Assembly (NCBI GenBank): GCA_946478305.1
Contig: CAMLBO010000048.1
Coordinates: forward strand, 1 to 35,226
Source: an uncultured Enterobacterales bacterium
GTDB lineage: Bacteria; Pseudomonadota; Gammaproteobacteria; Enterobacterales; Enterobacteriaceae
Length of the DNA: 35,226 nt
Direction: 5' to 3'
Below are positions 9,596 through 18,360 of this stretch, one piece after another (position 1 is the first letter of the stretch; each line of letters opens with the position of its first letter). A program made the translations under genes and the position numbers. The notes beneath the pieces were generated by a model that was not told the DNA's origin, did not search any database, and saw only the letters and a list, made by a program, of their open reading frames with translations.

Positions 9596-10450
9596 ATGAA
9601 ATCTGCACTGATGACAGTTAACCTGTTCAAAAATACCTGTGCCGGGTTGCTGGCATGGGTACTTTGCGCCCCGGTCATGGCCGCCACGCCGTGGCAGAAA
9701 ATTACCCAACCCATTCCCGGATCCCCTCAGGCGATTGGCGGTTTTGCCAACGGTTGCCAGATTGGGGCAAGCCCGTTGCCGCTCAATTCACCGGACTATC
9801 AGGTGATGCGTACCGATCAGCGCCGCTACTTTGGCCAGCCTGATCTGCTGGCTTTTATCAAGCGCCTGGGGATCCAGGCCAGCGATAAAGGTCTTGGCAC
9901 TATGCTGATTGGGGATATGGCAATGCCTGCCGGTGGGCGTTTTAGCAGCGGCCATGCCAGCCATCAGTCCGGCTTGGATGTGGATATCTGGCTGCAACTG
10001 CCGCGCCAGCGCTGGAGTGAGCAGATGCTGCTCAAACCTCAACCTATCGATCTGGTCAACGCCGACGGTAAGACGGTAAACCCGCGTCAATGGCAGCCGC
10101 GTATCGAAACGCTGATTAAACTGGCCGCACAGGACAGTGACGTCACGCGTATTTTTGTCAACGCGGCCATCAAGCAGCAGCTCTGTGCGGATGCGGGAAG
10201 TGACCGTGAGTGGTTGCATAAGGTCCGCCCGTGGTTTGGTCACCGTGCGCACATGCATGTGCGTTTGCGTTGCCCAGCGGGCAGTCTGGAATGTCTGGAT
10301 CAGGCGCCGCCACCTCCGGGTGACGGCTGTGGTGCTGAGCTGCAAAGCTGGTTCCTGCCGCCTAAGCCGGGCAGCGGAACGCCAGTGAAAAAGGAGCCAC
10401 CACCGTTGCCGAAAACCTGTCAGGCGTTGCTGGACAAACACGTTCTCTAA
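9596..10450 (+). CDS. mepA: Penicillin-insensitive murein endopeptidase MepA
   Basis: MepA is a periplasmic zinc LAS-type peptidase that cuts D-alanyl-meso-diaminopimelyl cross-links in peptidoglycan. With ATG 9596 the protein has 284 aa and starts with a signal peptide ending near [10 protein letters not shown]. The zinc-site motif [11 protein letters not shown] places ligands His123 and Asp130, and HRAHMHVR gives catalytic and ligand His219 and His221; six or more conserved cysteines follow ([36 protein letters not shown]). Longer starts overlapping aroC exist from 9557 but would spoil the signal peptide; none has a clear ribosome-binding site, so the exact start is uncertain. Confidence 0.93.
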   Translation: MKSALMTVNLFKNTCAGLLAWVLCAPVMAATPWQKITQPIPGSPQAIGGFANGCQIGASPLPLNSPDYQVMRTDQRRYFGQPDLLAFIKRLGIQASDKGLGTMLIGDMAMPAGGRFSSGHASHQSGLDVDIWLQLPRQRWSEQMLLKPQPIDLVNADGKTVNPRQWQPRIETLIKLAAQDSDVTRIFVNAAIKQQLCADAGSDREWLHKVRPWFGHRAHMHVRLRCPAGSLECLDQAPPPPGDGCGAELQSWFLPPKPGSGTPVKKEPPPLPKTCQALLDKHVL

Positions 10451-10497
10451 TAACATTTCAATAACTCTTCGCCACGTATAGCAGGACTGGAAGAAAA

Positions 10498-11298
10498 ATG
10501 GATTGGTTGATTGTTGCCCCATGGGTAGTAGGCGTTCTGTTTTTAGTGGCTGTCGTGGCAGGATTTATTGACTCTATTGCCGGTGGTGGCGGACTTATCA
10601 GCCTGCCCGCGCTACTGGCAGCCGGGATTTCCCCGGCTCAGGCGATTGCCACCAACAAGCTTTCGGCTGTTGGTGGGTCGTTTTCGGCCAGCCTTTATTT
10701 TGTGCGCCGTGGAGTAGTGAACCTTAACGAGCAAAAACTGAATATTGCCTGTACGTTTATCGGGGCGGTGCTGGGGGCAATTTTGATTCAGCGGCTGCAA
10801 GCTGACATGCTGCGACAGATATTACCGTTGCTGATCATCTGCATTGGGCTCTATTTTCTGCTGACGCCGAGATTAGGTGAAAGTGACCGTCTGCGGCGCT
10901 TGTCGGCGTTGCCCTATGCGCTGGTAGGCGGTGGTTGTGTTGGTTTCTACGATGGATTTTTTGGTCCCGGCGCGGGTTCATTTTATGCGCTGGGGTTTGT
11001 GACGCTGTGTGGCTTCAACCTTGCGAAAGCCACGGCCCACGCCAAAGTGCTCAATTTTACCTCTAATTTTGGTGGCCTGCTGTTCTTCATCATGGGCGGA
11101 AAAGTATTATGGGGGGTGGGGTTTGTAATGATGGCGGGGCAGTTCATTGGTGCACGTTTAGGGGCCCGCATGGTCCTTGCCAAAGGGCAGAAAATGATCC
11201 GTCCGATGGTGGTGATTGTCTCGGTCGTCATGAGCTGTAAGCTGATTTATGATAGTCATGGTGCTGAAATCCACCACTGGCTTACCCTTCATATTTGA
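10498..11298 (+). CDS. yfcA: TauE/SafE family membrane transporter YfcA
   Basis: YfcA is an inner-membrane protein of the TSUP (TauE/SafE) family. Relatives export or import small sulphur-containing or organic anions, but the YfcA substrate is not known to me. The 266 residues show about eight hydrophobic segments and two family repeats, with GFIDSIAGGGGL and ATNKLSAVGGS in the first half and GFYDGFFGPGAGSFY and KATAHAKVLNFTSN in the second. GGAAG precedes ATG 10498. The last five codons (LTLHI) and the stop come from an ERIC repeat that begins exactly at the codon boundary 11281, replacing the end found in E. coli (GMN). Confidence 0.93.
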   Translation: MDWLIVAPWVVGVLFLVAVVAGFIDSIAGGGGLISLPALLAAGISPAQAIATNKLSAVGGSFSASLYFVRRGVVNLNEQKLNIACTFIGAVLGAILIQRLQADMLRQILPLLIICIGLYFLLTPRLGESDRLRRLSALPYALVGGGCVGFYDGFFGPGAGSFYALGFVTLCGFNLAKATAHAKVLNFTSNFGGLLFFIMGGKVLWGVGFVMMAGQFIGARLGARMVLAKGQKMIRPMVVIVSVVMSCKLIYDSHGAEIHHWLTLHI

Positions 11299-11407
11299 AG
11301 TTACAGCTGTGTTGGCTGCGTTTGCGGACCCGAATCACTGACTGGTGTCAGCTCATCGGGCTCCACTCACTTGCCGCCTTGCTGTAACTCCAACTATTTT
11401 GGGTAAG
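11281..11407. repeat. ERIC element (127 bp)
   Basis: The segment is exactly 127 bp, the canonical ERIC length. Its ends form an imperfect inverted repeat from CTTACCC at 11281 to GGGTAAG at 11407, including a perfect 9-bp part, AGTTACAGC (11299-11307) and GCTGTAACT (11381-11389). The central part resembles the ERIC1R and ERIC2 primer sequences (here GTGTCAGCTCATCGGG at 11345, and a CCCGAATCACTGAC stretch around 11330), with a CTGAC/GTCAG hairpin at the centre. It overlaps the last six codons of yfcA and lies upstream of epmC, so it may act as a stem-loop in the mRNA between them. Confidence 0.88.
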
Positions 11408-11517
11408 TGACCTAGGTGGCTTTTACCTTATTTGACTTGCCCGAAGTCATAAAAGTCATCGTATAAACAAGGGTATATTGTCGCCCCTGAATTTACTTAC
11501 TGAGTTTCACTGCCACT

Positions 11518-12075
11518 ATGTCTGATTCGACCGCAACACATAACTATCATCAATTGATCGAGATTTTTGATTCCTGTTTCTTTGAGGAATTCAACGTGCG
11601 TCTGGTGAAAGGCGACGATGAACCTATTTATTTGCCGGCCGATGAGCAGGAAAACTTCAACCGCATCGTATTTGCCCATGGTTATTACGCCAGCGGCATG
11701 CATGAGATTTCCCACTGGTGTGTGGCTGGCGCGGAACGCCACAAGCTGGTTGATTTCGGTTACTGGTATTGCCCGGACGGGCGCGATGCGCAGACGCAAA
11801 GTGAATTCGAAAAAGTTGAGATCAAACCTCAGGCGTATGAGTGGCTGTTTTGCGCCGCTGCCGGTTTTAACTTTAATGTCAGCTGCGACAATCTTAGCGG
11901 CGACTGTGAGCCGGACCGGGTTGGTTTCCAGAACAAAGTGCGGGAAGAGGTGTTAAAAATGTTGCGCGATAGCATCCCTCCACGTCCGGCGCGCTTTATA
12001 AAAGCGTTACAATCGTTTTACAATACCGCTCCACTGACGGCAGAGGATTTCCCTGCACTCCAGCCGCTTGAATGA
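11518..12075 (+). CDS. epmC: Elongation factor P hydroxylase EpmC
   Basis: EpmC (YfcM) hydroxylates the beta-lysyl-lysine residue of elongation factor P that EpmA and EpmB have installed. The 185-aa protein (182 in E. coli) is almost identical over KGDDEPIYLPAD, the HEISHWC motif whose histidines and acid are the likely iron ligands, the segment from VDFGYWYCP to DAQTQSEFE, and AAGFNFNVSCDNL. The start ATG 11518 is preceded only by a weak TGAG. It is separated from yfcA by the ERIC element and 110 bp of DNA and followed closely by yfcL. Confidence 0.95.
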   Translation: MSDSTATHNYHQLIEIFDSCFFEEFNVRLVKGDDEPIYLPADEQENFNRIVFAHGYYASGMHEISHWCVAGAERHKLVDFGYWYCPDGRDAQTQSEFEKVEIKPQAYEWLFCAAAGFNFNVSCDNLSGDCEPDRVGFQNKVREEVLKMLRDSIPPRPARFIKALQSFYNTAPLTAEDFPALQPLE

Positions 12076-12107
12076 ATTTCAGAATATCGAAGAATTGAGG
12101 ATGATTG

Positions 12108-12392
12108 ATGATCGCAGAATTTGAAACGCGAATTTTGACGCTGATTGACGACATGGTAGAAAGCGCCAGCGATGATGAGCTATTCGCCAGTGGCTATCTG
12201 CGAGGCCATCTGACTGTGGCAGTTGCGGATGCCGAAGAGCAGGGCGAGCACAGCGCCGAAGGTTTGAAAGCATTGGTTCAGCAAGGTCTGGACAAAGCCA
12301 TCAAGGCCGGAGAGCTTTCGCCGCGGGATCAGGTTCTGGTGCTGGGCATGTGGGAAACGTTGTATCAGGCGTCACTGCCAGAAGAGCAATAA
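12108..12392 (+). CDS. yfcL: YfcL family small protein
   Basis: The product is a 94-aa acidic, mostly helical cytoplasmic protein of the YfcL family, function unknown to me. It matches E. coli YfcL strongly at [35 protein letters not shown] and [18 protein letters not shown] 12108 is chosen over an in-frame TTG three bases upstream because GAGG lies seven bases before it. It follows epmC by 32 bp and is probably in the same transcript, which ends at the terminator downstream. Confidence 0.92.
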   Translation: MIAEFETRILTLIDDMVESASDDELFASGYLRGHLTVAVADAEEQGEHSAEGLKALVQQGLDKAIKAGELSPRDQVLVLGMWETLYQASLPEEQ

Positions 12393-12416
12393 GAGCTTTA
12401 CTCCCATCGATTAGAA

Positions 12417-12443
12417 AACAAAGGGCCTGACGGCCCTTTGTTG
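12417..12443. terminator. Bidirectional terminator between yfcL and mnmC
   Basis: An 11-bp stem (AACAAAGGGCC with GGCCCTTTGTT, loop TGAC) lies between convergent yfcL and mnmC. T-rich flanks are present on both strands, so it can end both transcripts. Confidence 0.88.
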
Positions 12444-12445
12444 TT

Positions 12446-14482
12446 TCAGACCTCTTCCTGAACTACCGGTTTGCCTTTAATCAGTTTGCGGATCCACATG
12501 CGGTTCGGGTTCAGCGCTGCCAGCGTTTCGCTGTCGAGTGGCATAGGCTCACCGGCGATTTGTGCCGCCATCACCTCAGCAGCCAGTGGAGCAGAACTCA
12601 GCCCGCGCGAACCCAGCGCGCCCAGCAGGAAAAGATTGCGGTGGCAGGGGGCGTCTGCCACCGGCTGACGGCGTTTCACTGCGATATCCAGCTTCTTATA
12701 TTCGTCCAGCATGGCTTCGTAATCAGCTACCGCACCCACCATCGGCAGGTGATCGCGGGTGGCGCAACGTACCCCGTTACGCGCTTCGCCTGCACTGACG
12801 TCCACCTCTTTGGGCCACTCAACGGTTGGCAGGCAATCAATCAAGCGCTGACGGTTCTGTTGTTGGTCATCGGCACGATAATCGGTACATTTATCTGCCC
12901 GGTGATAGCTCGCACCGATACAGTGATGCTGATTATTTGGATTCTCTGGCGTCATATAGCCGTCATAGCACAGAACCTGTTTGAGCTTTTGCAGCCTAGG
13001 GGTGGTAGGAATGTGAGAAACCTGACCGCTGACGGCGTATACCGGTAACTTTTCGCTCTGCTCGAAATCGGTGATATCTGCGCCGTTGGCCAGCACTACG
13101 CTGTCGTGTTGCGCTGAGTGCCCGTCGCTAAAATTCATCTTCCAATGGCCCGTTTCGGCCAACATCAGTTCGGTAACCCGATGATTGAAATGGACGGTTA
13201 GTCCCTGCTCTATGGCCAGCTTAATCAGTTCTGCGGTGAGATCGGCCGGGCAGAGCCAACCGCCAAGCGGGTAGGTAATACCACCGTTACCGCACTCCAG
13301 TCCGCAGGCGTCAGTCAGTTCCTGTTGCGACAACCCGGTTGCCAGAGCCAAGGGCCACTCGGCTTCGAGGATCTTGTCGATTTTCCCCTGACTTTTTGCG
13401 TCATATCCAAGCTGGCTGACACCGCACCAGCCATGATCAAAAGGCACGCCCTGAGCTGCAATTGCCTGATACTGACGGCGCGCAAAGGTGAAAGCTTGGG
13501 CAAAGAAGCGCTCCAGTACATCATTTCTGCCATTGAGCAGTGGGTAGACTGCCCCCTGGCGGTTGCCCGATGCACCTCTGGCTGGCTGTTCGTCGGCGCA
13601 ATAAAGTGTGACGGCATAATTCCGCCGTAGCAGTGCCAGCGCTAATACTGCACTCGCGACGCCGCCGCCAACAATGCCAATGTCGGCGGTTTTATCCGCA
13701 GCGGGGCGATAATACCAAGGGGCGGGGTGGGGCAAATTCAGCGGATTATTCATGACGCCGCTGAGTACATGTTTTTTCTCACCGAACCCTTTCACTTTCC
13801 TGACGTCAAACCCTGCGTCCTGCAAACCGCGACGCACAAAACCGGCCACCGTAAAGGTCGCCAGCGTACCTTCTGCCCGTGAAAGCCGGGCCATATTGAT
13901 AAATACGTCAGCGGTCCACATATCGGGGTTTTTCGAGGGGGCAAAACCATCTAAGAACCAGGCATCGATCTGCTGATTCATGCTGCTGTCGCAGGCGGGG
14001 AGCAGGGTGGTGACATCGCCAAACCAGAGGTCCAGCGTCACGCGTCCGCCATCAAACAGCAGGCGGTGGCAACCGGCAAATGGCAGCGGCCACTGTTCGG
14101 TGAGTTTTGTGGCATAAAGTGCAAGTTCCGGCCAGCGAGCGAGAGCCGCGTTCAGATCCGGCGCCGAGAGCGGGAATTTCTCGAAGCTGATGAAATGCAG
14201 ACGTTTCAGGGTGGCGTCAGGGGTTTGCTGATGGAAAGCATCGAATGCCTGCCACAGGGTAAGAAAGTTTAAACCGGTGCCAAACCCCGTCTCGGCGACA
14301 ACGCATAATGGGCGCGGATGCGTGGCAAACCGCTCAGGAAAACCGTTGCCATTAAGGAAGACATGGCGTGTTTCCAGCAAGCCGTCCTGATTGGAAAAGT
14401 AGACGTCATCAAAATGTCGGGAAACAGGTGTACCCTGTTCGTTCCAACTCAATTCAGCGGGCTGGATAGGGGAATGGCTCAC
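12446..14482 (-). CDS. mnmC: Bifunctional tRNA mnm5s2U biosynthesis enzyme MnmC
   Basis: MnmC finishes the mnm5s2U modification at tRNA wobble position 34. The N-terminal half (about 1-240) is a SAM methyltransferase with [11 protein letters not shown] near residue 63 and [17 protein letters not shown]; the C-terminal half is an FAD-dependent oxidoreductase with [18 protein letters not shown] near residue 268, [13 protein letters not shown] and the closing [16 protein letters not shown]. With the GTG at 14482 the protein has 678 aa (668 in E. coli) and starts next to the family motif [13 protein letters not shown] lies about six bases upstream. The frame stays open to 14542, but that longer form runs toward the fabB promoter. 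Confidence 0.94.
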   Translation of the reverse strand: MSHSPIQPAELSWNEQGTPVSRHFDDVYFSNQDGLLETRHVFLNGNGFPERFATHPRPLCVVAETGFGTGLNFLTLWQAFDAFHQQTPDATLKRLHFISFEKFPLSAPDLNAALARWPELALYATKLTEQWPLPFAGCHRLLFDGGRVTLDLWFGDVTTLLPACDSSMNQQIDAWFLDGFAPSKNPDMWTADVFINMARLSRAEGTLATFTVAGFVRRGLQDAGFDVRKVKGFGEKKHVLSGVMNNPLNLPHPAPWYYRPAADKTADIGIVGGGVASAVLALALLRRNYAVTLYCADEQPARGASGNRQGAVYPLLNGRNDVLERFFAQAFTFARRQYQAIAAQGVPFDHGWCGVSQLGYDAKSQGKIDKILEAEWPLALATGLSQQELTDACGLECGNGGITYPLGGWLCPADLTAELIKLAIEQGLTVHFNHRVTELMLAETGHWKMNFSDGHSAQHDSVVLANGADITDFEQSEKLPVYAVSGQVSHIPTTPRLQKLKQVLCYDGYMTPENPNNQHHCIGASYHRADKCTDYRADDQQQNRQRLIDCLPTVEWPKEVDVSAGEARNGVRCATRDHLPMVGAVADYEAMLDEYKKLDIAVKRRQPVADAPCHRNLFLLGALGSRGLSSAPLAAEVMAAQIAGEPMPLDSETLAALNPNRMWIRKLIKGKPVVQEEV

Positions 14483-14568
14483 GTGAAACTCTCTCAGTTC
14501 AAGGCGATGCCGAAGTTTAACGGCGTGTTTGACCTCGCGCAAATTTACTGCGATTTACACAAGGAATT

Positions 14569-14608
14569 GCTGATCGGACTTGTTCGGCGTACAACTGTAC
14601 GCTAGAGT
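14569..14608 (+). promoter_or_regulatory. fabB promoter with FadR and FabR sites
   Basis: CTGATCGGACTTGTT at 14570-14584 matches the FadR activation site of E. coli fabB. TTGTTC (14580-14585) and TAGAGT (14603-14608) make a plausible -35/-10 pair with 17-bp spacing. The spacer holds the FabR-type palindrome GCGTACAACTGTACGC (14587-14602), placed to let FabR block the promoter when unsaturated acyl groups are plentiful. The arrangement follows E. coli fabB almost base for base, as I recall it. Confidence 0.8.
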
Positions 14609-14655
14609 GCGTCACGAAATCCCGAATAGTTAGTTAATAGTACAAGAGGTATTAA

Positions 14656-15876
14656 ATGAAACGTGCAGTCATTACTGGCCTGGGTATTATCTCGAGCATT
14701 GGTAACAATAAGCAGGAAGTTCTGACCTCTCTGCAGCAAGGGAAATCTGGTATCACCTTCTCTCAAGAGTTGAAAGATGCCGGAATGCGCAGTCACGTCT
14801 GGGGTGATGTTAAACTGGACACCGCTGGACTGATTGACCGCAAGATTGTGCGTTTCATGAGCGATGCTTCCATTTATGCTTATCTCTCCATGCAGCAGGC
14901 GATCGAAGACTCAGGTCTGACGCCTGAAATGGTTTCTAACGACCGCACTGGCCTGATCGCAGGTTCCGGTGGCGGCTCTCCGCGTAACCAGGTTGCCGGC
15001 TCCGACGGTATGCGTGCCAAAGGCCTGAAGGGTGTTGGTCCGTACATGGTAACGAAAGCGATGGCGTCCGGTGTGTCTGCCTGCCTGGCAACCCCGTTCA
15101 AAATTCGCGGTGTCAACTATTCCATCAGTTCTGCCTGTGCGACCTCTGCTCACTGCATCGGTAACGCGGTAGAAATGATCCAACTGGGTAAGCAAGACGT
15201 AGTATTTGCTGGCGGCGGCGAAGAGCTGTGCTGGGAAATGGCCTGTGAGTTCGATGCCATGGGTGCGCTGTCTACCAAGTACAACGAAACCCCGGAAAAA
15301 GCATCCCGTACTTATGATCAGCAACGTGATGGTTTCGTCATCGCTGGCGGCGGCGGCATGGTTGTCGTTGAAGAGCTGGAACATGCTCTGGCCCGTGGCG
15401 CGCACATCTACGCTGAAATCGTGGGCTACGGCGCAACGTCTGACGGCGCTGATATGGTGGCACCATCCGGTGAAGGCGCAGTGCGTTGCATGAAAATGGC
15501 CATGCACGGTGTGGATACTCCAATCGATTACGTTAACGTCCACGGTACCTCTACACCGGTTGGCGATGTGAAAGAGCTGGGTGCAATCCGTGAAGTGTTC
15601 GGCGACAAAACGCCAGCGCTCTCTTCTACTAAAGCCATGACGGGTCACTCTCTGGGCGCCGCCGGTGTGCAGGAAGCGATTTACACCTTGCTGATGGCTG
15701 AACACGGCTTTATCGCGCCAAGCATCAACATCGAAAATCTCGATGAGCAGGCTGAGGGTATGGATATCATCACCAAGCCAACTCAGCGCGAACTGACGAC
15801 CGTCATGTCTAACAGCTTCGGCTTCGGTGGCACCAACGCTACCCTGGTAATGCGCAAGCTGAAAAACAACAAGTAA
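14656..15876 (+). CDS. fabB: Beta-ketoacyl-ACP synthase I FabB
   Basis: FabB condenses malonyl-ACP with acyl-ACP and is required for elongating unsaturated fatty acids. The 406-aa protein has the thiolase-fold catalytic triad: Cys161 in [10 protein letters not shown], His296 in [10 protein letters not shown] and His331 in [11 protein letters not shown]. These are numbered two lower than in E. coli (163, 298, 333) because of small deletions near residues 97-125. ATG 14656 follows AAGAGG. It is divergent from mnmC and ends at a strong terminator, so it is monocistronic. Regulation by FadR (activator) and FabR (repressor) is indicated by the promoter sites. Confidence 0.97.
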   Translation: MKRAVITGLGIISSIGNNKQEVLTSLQQGKSGITFSQELKDAGMRSHVWGDVKLDTAGLIDRKIVRFMSDASIYAYLSMQQAIEDSGLTPEMVSNDRTGLIAGSGGGSPRNQVAGSDGMRAKGLKGVGPYMVTKAMASGVSACLATPFKIRGVNYSISSACATSAHCIGNAVEMIQLGKQDVVFAGGGEELCWEMACEFDAMGALSTKYNETPEKASRTYDQQRDGFVIAGGGGMVVVEELEHALARGAHIYAEIVGYGATSDGADMVAPSGEGAVRCMKMAMHGVDTPIDYVNVHGTSTPVGDVKELGAIREVFGDKTPALSSTKAMTGHSLGAAGVQEAIYTLLMAEHGFIAPSINIENLDEQAEGMDIITKPTQRELTTVMSNSFGFGGTNATLVMRKLKNNK

Positions 15877-15900
15877 TATCAGTCGTTAATTCCGTGCAAT

Positions 15901-15927
15901 AAAAGCCCGTTTTATACGGGCTTTTTT
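15901..15927 (+). terminator. Rho-independent terminator of fabB
   Basis: A 10-bp perfect stem (AAAAGCCCGT with ACGGGCTTTT, loop TTTAT) ends in a T run. It lies 24 bases after the fabB stop codon. Confidence 0.95.
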
Positions 15928-15947
15928 ACGCCTGTCACTTTTCCCTT

Positions 15948-15976
15948 CTGTCATATCTCAACAATTCAGGTACAAT
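15948..15976 (+). promoter_or_regulatory. Candidate promoter of the DUF2946/PepSY pair
   Basis: CTGTCA (15948-15953) and TACAAT (15971-15976) are separated by 17 bp and lie about 30 bp before the first gene's ATG. The match to sigma-70 is moderate. No CueR- or Fur-like box could be recognised by eye. Confidence 0.4.
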
Positions 15977-16006
15977 TTCGCCGCTTCTTATTTTCACTTT
16001 GTTGAC

Positions 16007-16495
16007 ATGATGCTTTCACTCCGACAAATCAATCACCGGCATCTGCACTTCCCTGCGTGGTTGGGAATAGTCGCTATTCTGATGCTGTTTATTGCACCGG
16101 TGGTTTCCAAATCACTGGCGTCGGCAGGTGCGCTGCATTCGATGATGCCCGGTATGTCGATGCCGGGGATGGATATGTCTTCAATGGAAATGGCGATGCC
16201 CGAACATGCGATGCATCCGGCAATGAGTGAGGATAATGCAAATACTCCTGACACTCACCACACCATGCCTTCCCACTCCATGGGGCAAGGGAGGATGTTC
16301 GGTGATATGAGTGATGCCGCCTGCGGTTATTGCGTGTTGCTGGTACATCTACCTCTGCTGCATCTGTTGGCGCTGACTCTGCAGTGGTCATCCGATTTCC
16401 AACGCGGAGTTGCACCGTCGACGGTTGCCACACCTTTTGTTCCTCCCGTCTTTTATTCCGATGCTCAACCCCGCGCCCCCCCTGTTTCTCAATAG
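16007..16495 (+). CDS. DUF2946-type Met/His-rich membrane-associated protein
   Basis: This 162-aa protein has an N-terminal hydrophobic segment (about 17-38), a Met/His/Asp-rich stretch (about 44-92, with repeats such as MPGMSMPGMDMSSMEMAMPE), a CGYC motif at 106-109 and a second hydrophobic segment (about 109-126). This layout fits the DUF2946 family, often found beside copper receptors or PepSY proteins. The Met/His-rich part would face the periplasm and could bind copper, probably Cu(I); that role is inferred. ATG 16007 and ATG 16010 are both possible; no good ribosome-binding site is seen. It lies 95 bp upstream of the PepSY gene and is probably co-transcribed with it. Confidence 0.8.
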   Translation: MMLSLRQINHRHLHFPAWLGIVAILMLFIAPVVSKSLASAGALHSMMPGMSMPGMDMSSMEMAMPEHAMHPAMSEDNANTPDTHHTMPSHSMGQGRMFGDMSDAACGYCVLLVHLPLLHLLALTLQWSSDFQRGVAPSTVATPFVPPVFYSDAQPRAPPVSQ

Positions 16496-16590
16496 CCTGT
16501 CGTTTTGTTTTCCTAAAACATCGCTAAAACGGCGCCTTTCCAGCGTAGCCGTTGCGCACCTGCTATCTGAAAATTCAGGAATAATGACTG

Positions 16591-18072
16591 ATGAGTCACT
16601 CTGCCTATACCCAAAAATTGACGGCCAACGCCGCCTTTCTCGCGCTGCTTAAGCGTATCCATTTTTATATCGGCCTGTTCATCGGCCCATTTATCTTTGT
16701 TGCGGCCCTCACCGGCACCTTATATGTGCTGACGCCGCAGCTGGAAAACCATCTTTATGCGCATGAGCTGTTTAGCTCTTCAGTGGGCGAAGTGCAGCCG
16801 TTGTCCCGCCAGATTGACGCGGCGCTTAATGCAAGTGGGGGGGAGTCGAAGATCTACGCGGTCCGTCCTGCACCCGCGTCAGGTGAGAATACCCGCGTGA
16901 TGTTTTCCGATCCTGCTCTTAGCGCTTCCAAAAGCCGGGCGATTTTTGTCGATCCGGTGACACTAAGGATTCAGGGCGAACTGACGGTGTACGGCACCAG
17001 TGGTATCTTGCCTTTCAGAACCTGGCTGGATGATCTGCACCGTGGTTTGTTGCTGGGTGATGTGGGCCGTAACTACAGCGAACTGGCGGCATCCTGGTTA
17101 TGGGTAGCGGCGCTTGGCGGCATGGTATTGTGGGTCACCGGGCGCCAAAAAGTTCGGGGTAACCGTAAGCTCACTGGCGTCGTTGCCAAACAACGCCGTA
17201 GCCGCCGCTGGCACAGCTGGTTGGGTCTGGTGTTGATCGCCGGGCTGCTGTTTTTCTCTGCTACCGGCCTGACCTGGTCACAGTGGGCCGGGGATAATAT
17301 CGGCCTGCTGCGTGCCAAGATGGGGTGGATGACGCCTTCAGTCTCGACCAGCCTTATAGGGCGCGTTTCCGCCACTTCTGCAGATGAACATGCTGACCAT
17401 CACGCTTCAGATCACAGCAATATGACGATGACCGGGATGGCAGATATGCCGGGCATGGATACCAATGACCTGCCAGATCAAAAACCGCCTTCCCCTGTGC
17501 CGGTTTTACCGGCGACTTTCGATGCGGTAGTACATGCCGCTCGTGAGGCAGGAATTGACGCGGCTAAAATTGAGATCAGACCAGCCTATAGCGCAGATAA
17601 AGCCTGGACCGTCACAGAAGTGGATCGCAGTTGGCCGACGCAGGTTGATGCGGTTTCGGTGAATCCGCAGACGATGGCTATTGTGGATCATACCCGTTTT
17701 GCCCATTTCCCCCTGCTGGCTAAGCTGACACGTTGGGGCGTAGATGCGCATATGGGCATTCTTTTTGGTCTCTGGAATCAGATTATCCTCGCCTTTTTCG
17801 GCCTGGGTTTATGTCTGATGATTGGCTGGGGATATCGCCTTTGGTGGCTGCGTCGTCCGCAAATGAACAGTAACACCAACCCGGTTGCGGCATTGATGCA
17901 AACCTGGCGGCAGGTGCCTTTTAGCCTTCAGTGCCCGATCGCACTGATAGTGATCGCCTTGTCTCTCTCATTACCGCTGATGGGGGTAAGTCTGCTCATT
18001 TTCCTGCTGATTGATAGCTGGAGATGGATGCGAAACAAGGCGATTTTGCAAACCTCTTCCGCTTCTCAATAA
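16591..18072 (+). CDS. PepSY-associated TM domain protein (PepSY_TM, putative metal reductase/handling)
   Basis: The 493-aa protein has the PepSY_TM pattern: a first TM helix after KRIHFYIGLFIGPF (about 22-48), a periplasmic PepSY region, the DDLHRGLLLGDVGR motif near 150, two TM helices (about 166-187 and 207-230), a second periplasmic PepSY region with HFPLLAKLTRWGVDAHMG, and C-terminal TM helices (about 390-480). Conserved histidines at the membrane suggest heme-type electron transfer, as proposed for siderophore or metal reductases of this family. Unusually, residues about 265-290 form a His/Met/Asp-rich insert that echoes the upstream DUF2946 protein. AGGA lies ten bases before ATG 16591. 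No close named homologue comes to mind. Confidence 0.85.
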   Translation: MSHSAYTQKLTANAAFLALLKRIHFYIGLFIGPFIFVAALTGTLYVLTPQLENHLYAHELFSSSVGEVQPLSRQIDAALNASGGESKIYAVRPAPASGENTRVMFSDPALSASKSRAIFVDPVTLRIQGELTVYGTSGILPFRTWLDDLHRGLLLGDVGRNYSELAASWLWVAALGGMVLWVTGRQKVRGNRKLTGVVAKQRRSRRWHSWLGLVLIAGLLFFSATGLTWSQWAGDNIGLLRAKMGWMTPSVSTSLIGRVSATSADEHADHHASDHSNMTMTGMADMPGMDTNDLPDQKPPSPVPVLPATFDAVVHAAREAGIDAAKIEIRPAYSADKAWTVTEVDRSWPTQVDAVSVNPQTMAIVDHTRFAHFPLLAKLTRWGVDAHMGILFGLWNQIILAFFGLGLCLMIGWGYRLWWLRRPQMNSNTNPVAALMQTWRQVPFSLQCPIALIVIALSLSLPLMGVSLLIFLLIDSWRWMRNKAILQTSSASQ

Positions 18073-18080
18073 GGTCCCAT

Positions 18081-18119
18081 AGTCAGCGACTCAGGGGTAT
18101 AGGTCGCTGGCTGCCTTTT
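18081..18119 (+). terminator. Probable terminator of the PepSY gene
   Basis: AGTCAGCGAC (18081-18090) pairs with GTCGCTGGCT (18103-18112) over ten base pairs with one G-T, followed by GCCTTTT. The loop is 12 nt and the T run is short, so efficiency may be modest. Confidence 0.55.
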
Positions 18120-18360
18120 ATTACAAATGTTTACAGAAGTTGCCCTGCCTGACATAAGTCAAATATTAAAAATACTGTTTGAAACCAAATGGTTGAACGG
18201 GCATCTTTTTCATTTCCTTGAATTTATTTCATTACTCCCCGCCTCTTTCAGAAAAGTCTACTAGGCTTAGCCAAGTAACATAAATGTCCCCCAGTATTTT
18301 TGGTTTTTATTAAATATTTCCCTTGGGAATTAATGTATTACTTTTTGTAGGGGTAGGGTC
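18120..18360 (+). promoter_or_regulatory. AT-rich upstream region of adiC
   Basis: This AT-rich region presumably holds the adiCA promoter. The inverted repeat TTCCC-TT-GGGAA at 18318-18329 lies about 30 bp before the start codon, where a regulator could bind. A G-rich ribosome-binding stretch (TAGGGGTAGGG) ends three bases before the ATG. I could not place a certain -35/-10 pair. Confidence 0.4.

Noticed and set aside
9788-10522. Minus-strand open frame of 244 codons opposite mepA
   Set aside because: It is antisense to a certain gene, with composition typical of a reverse-complement frame.
14911-15705. Minus-strand open frame of 264 codons opposite fabB
   Set aside because: It is long only because fabB codon use lacks stops on the other strand; no motif is present.
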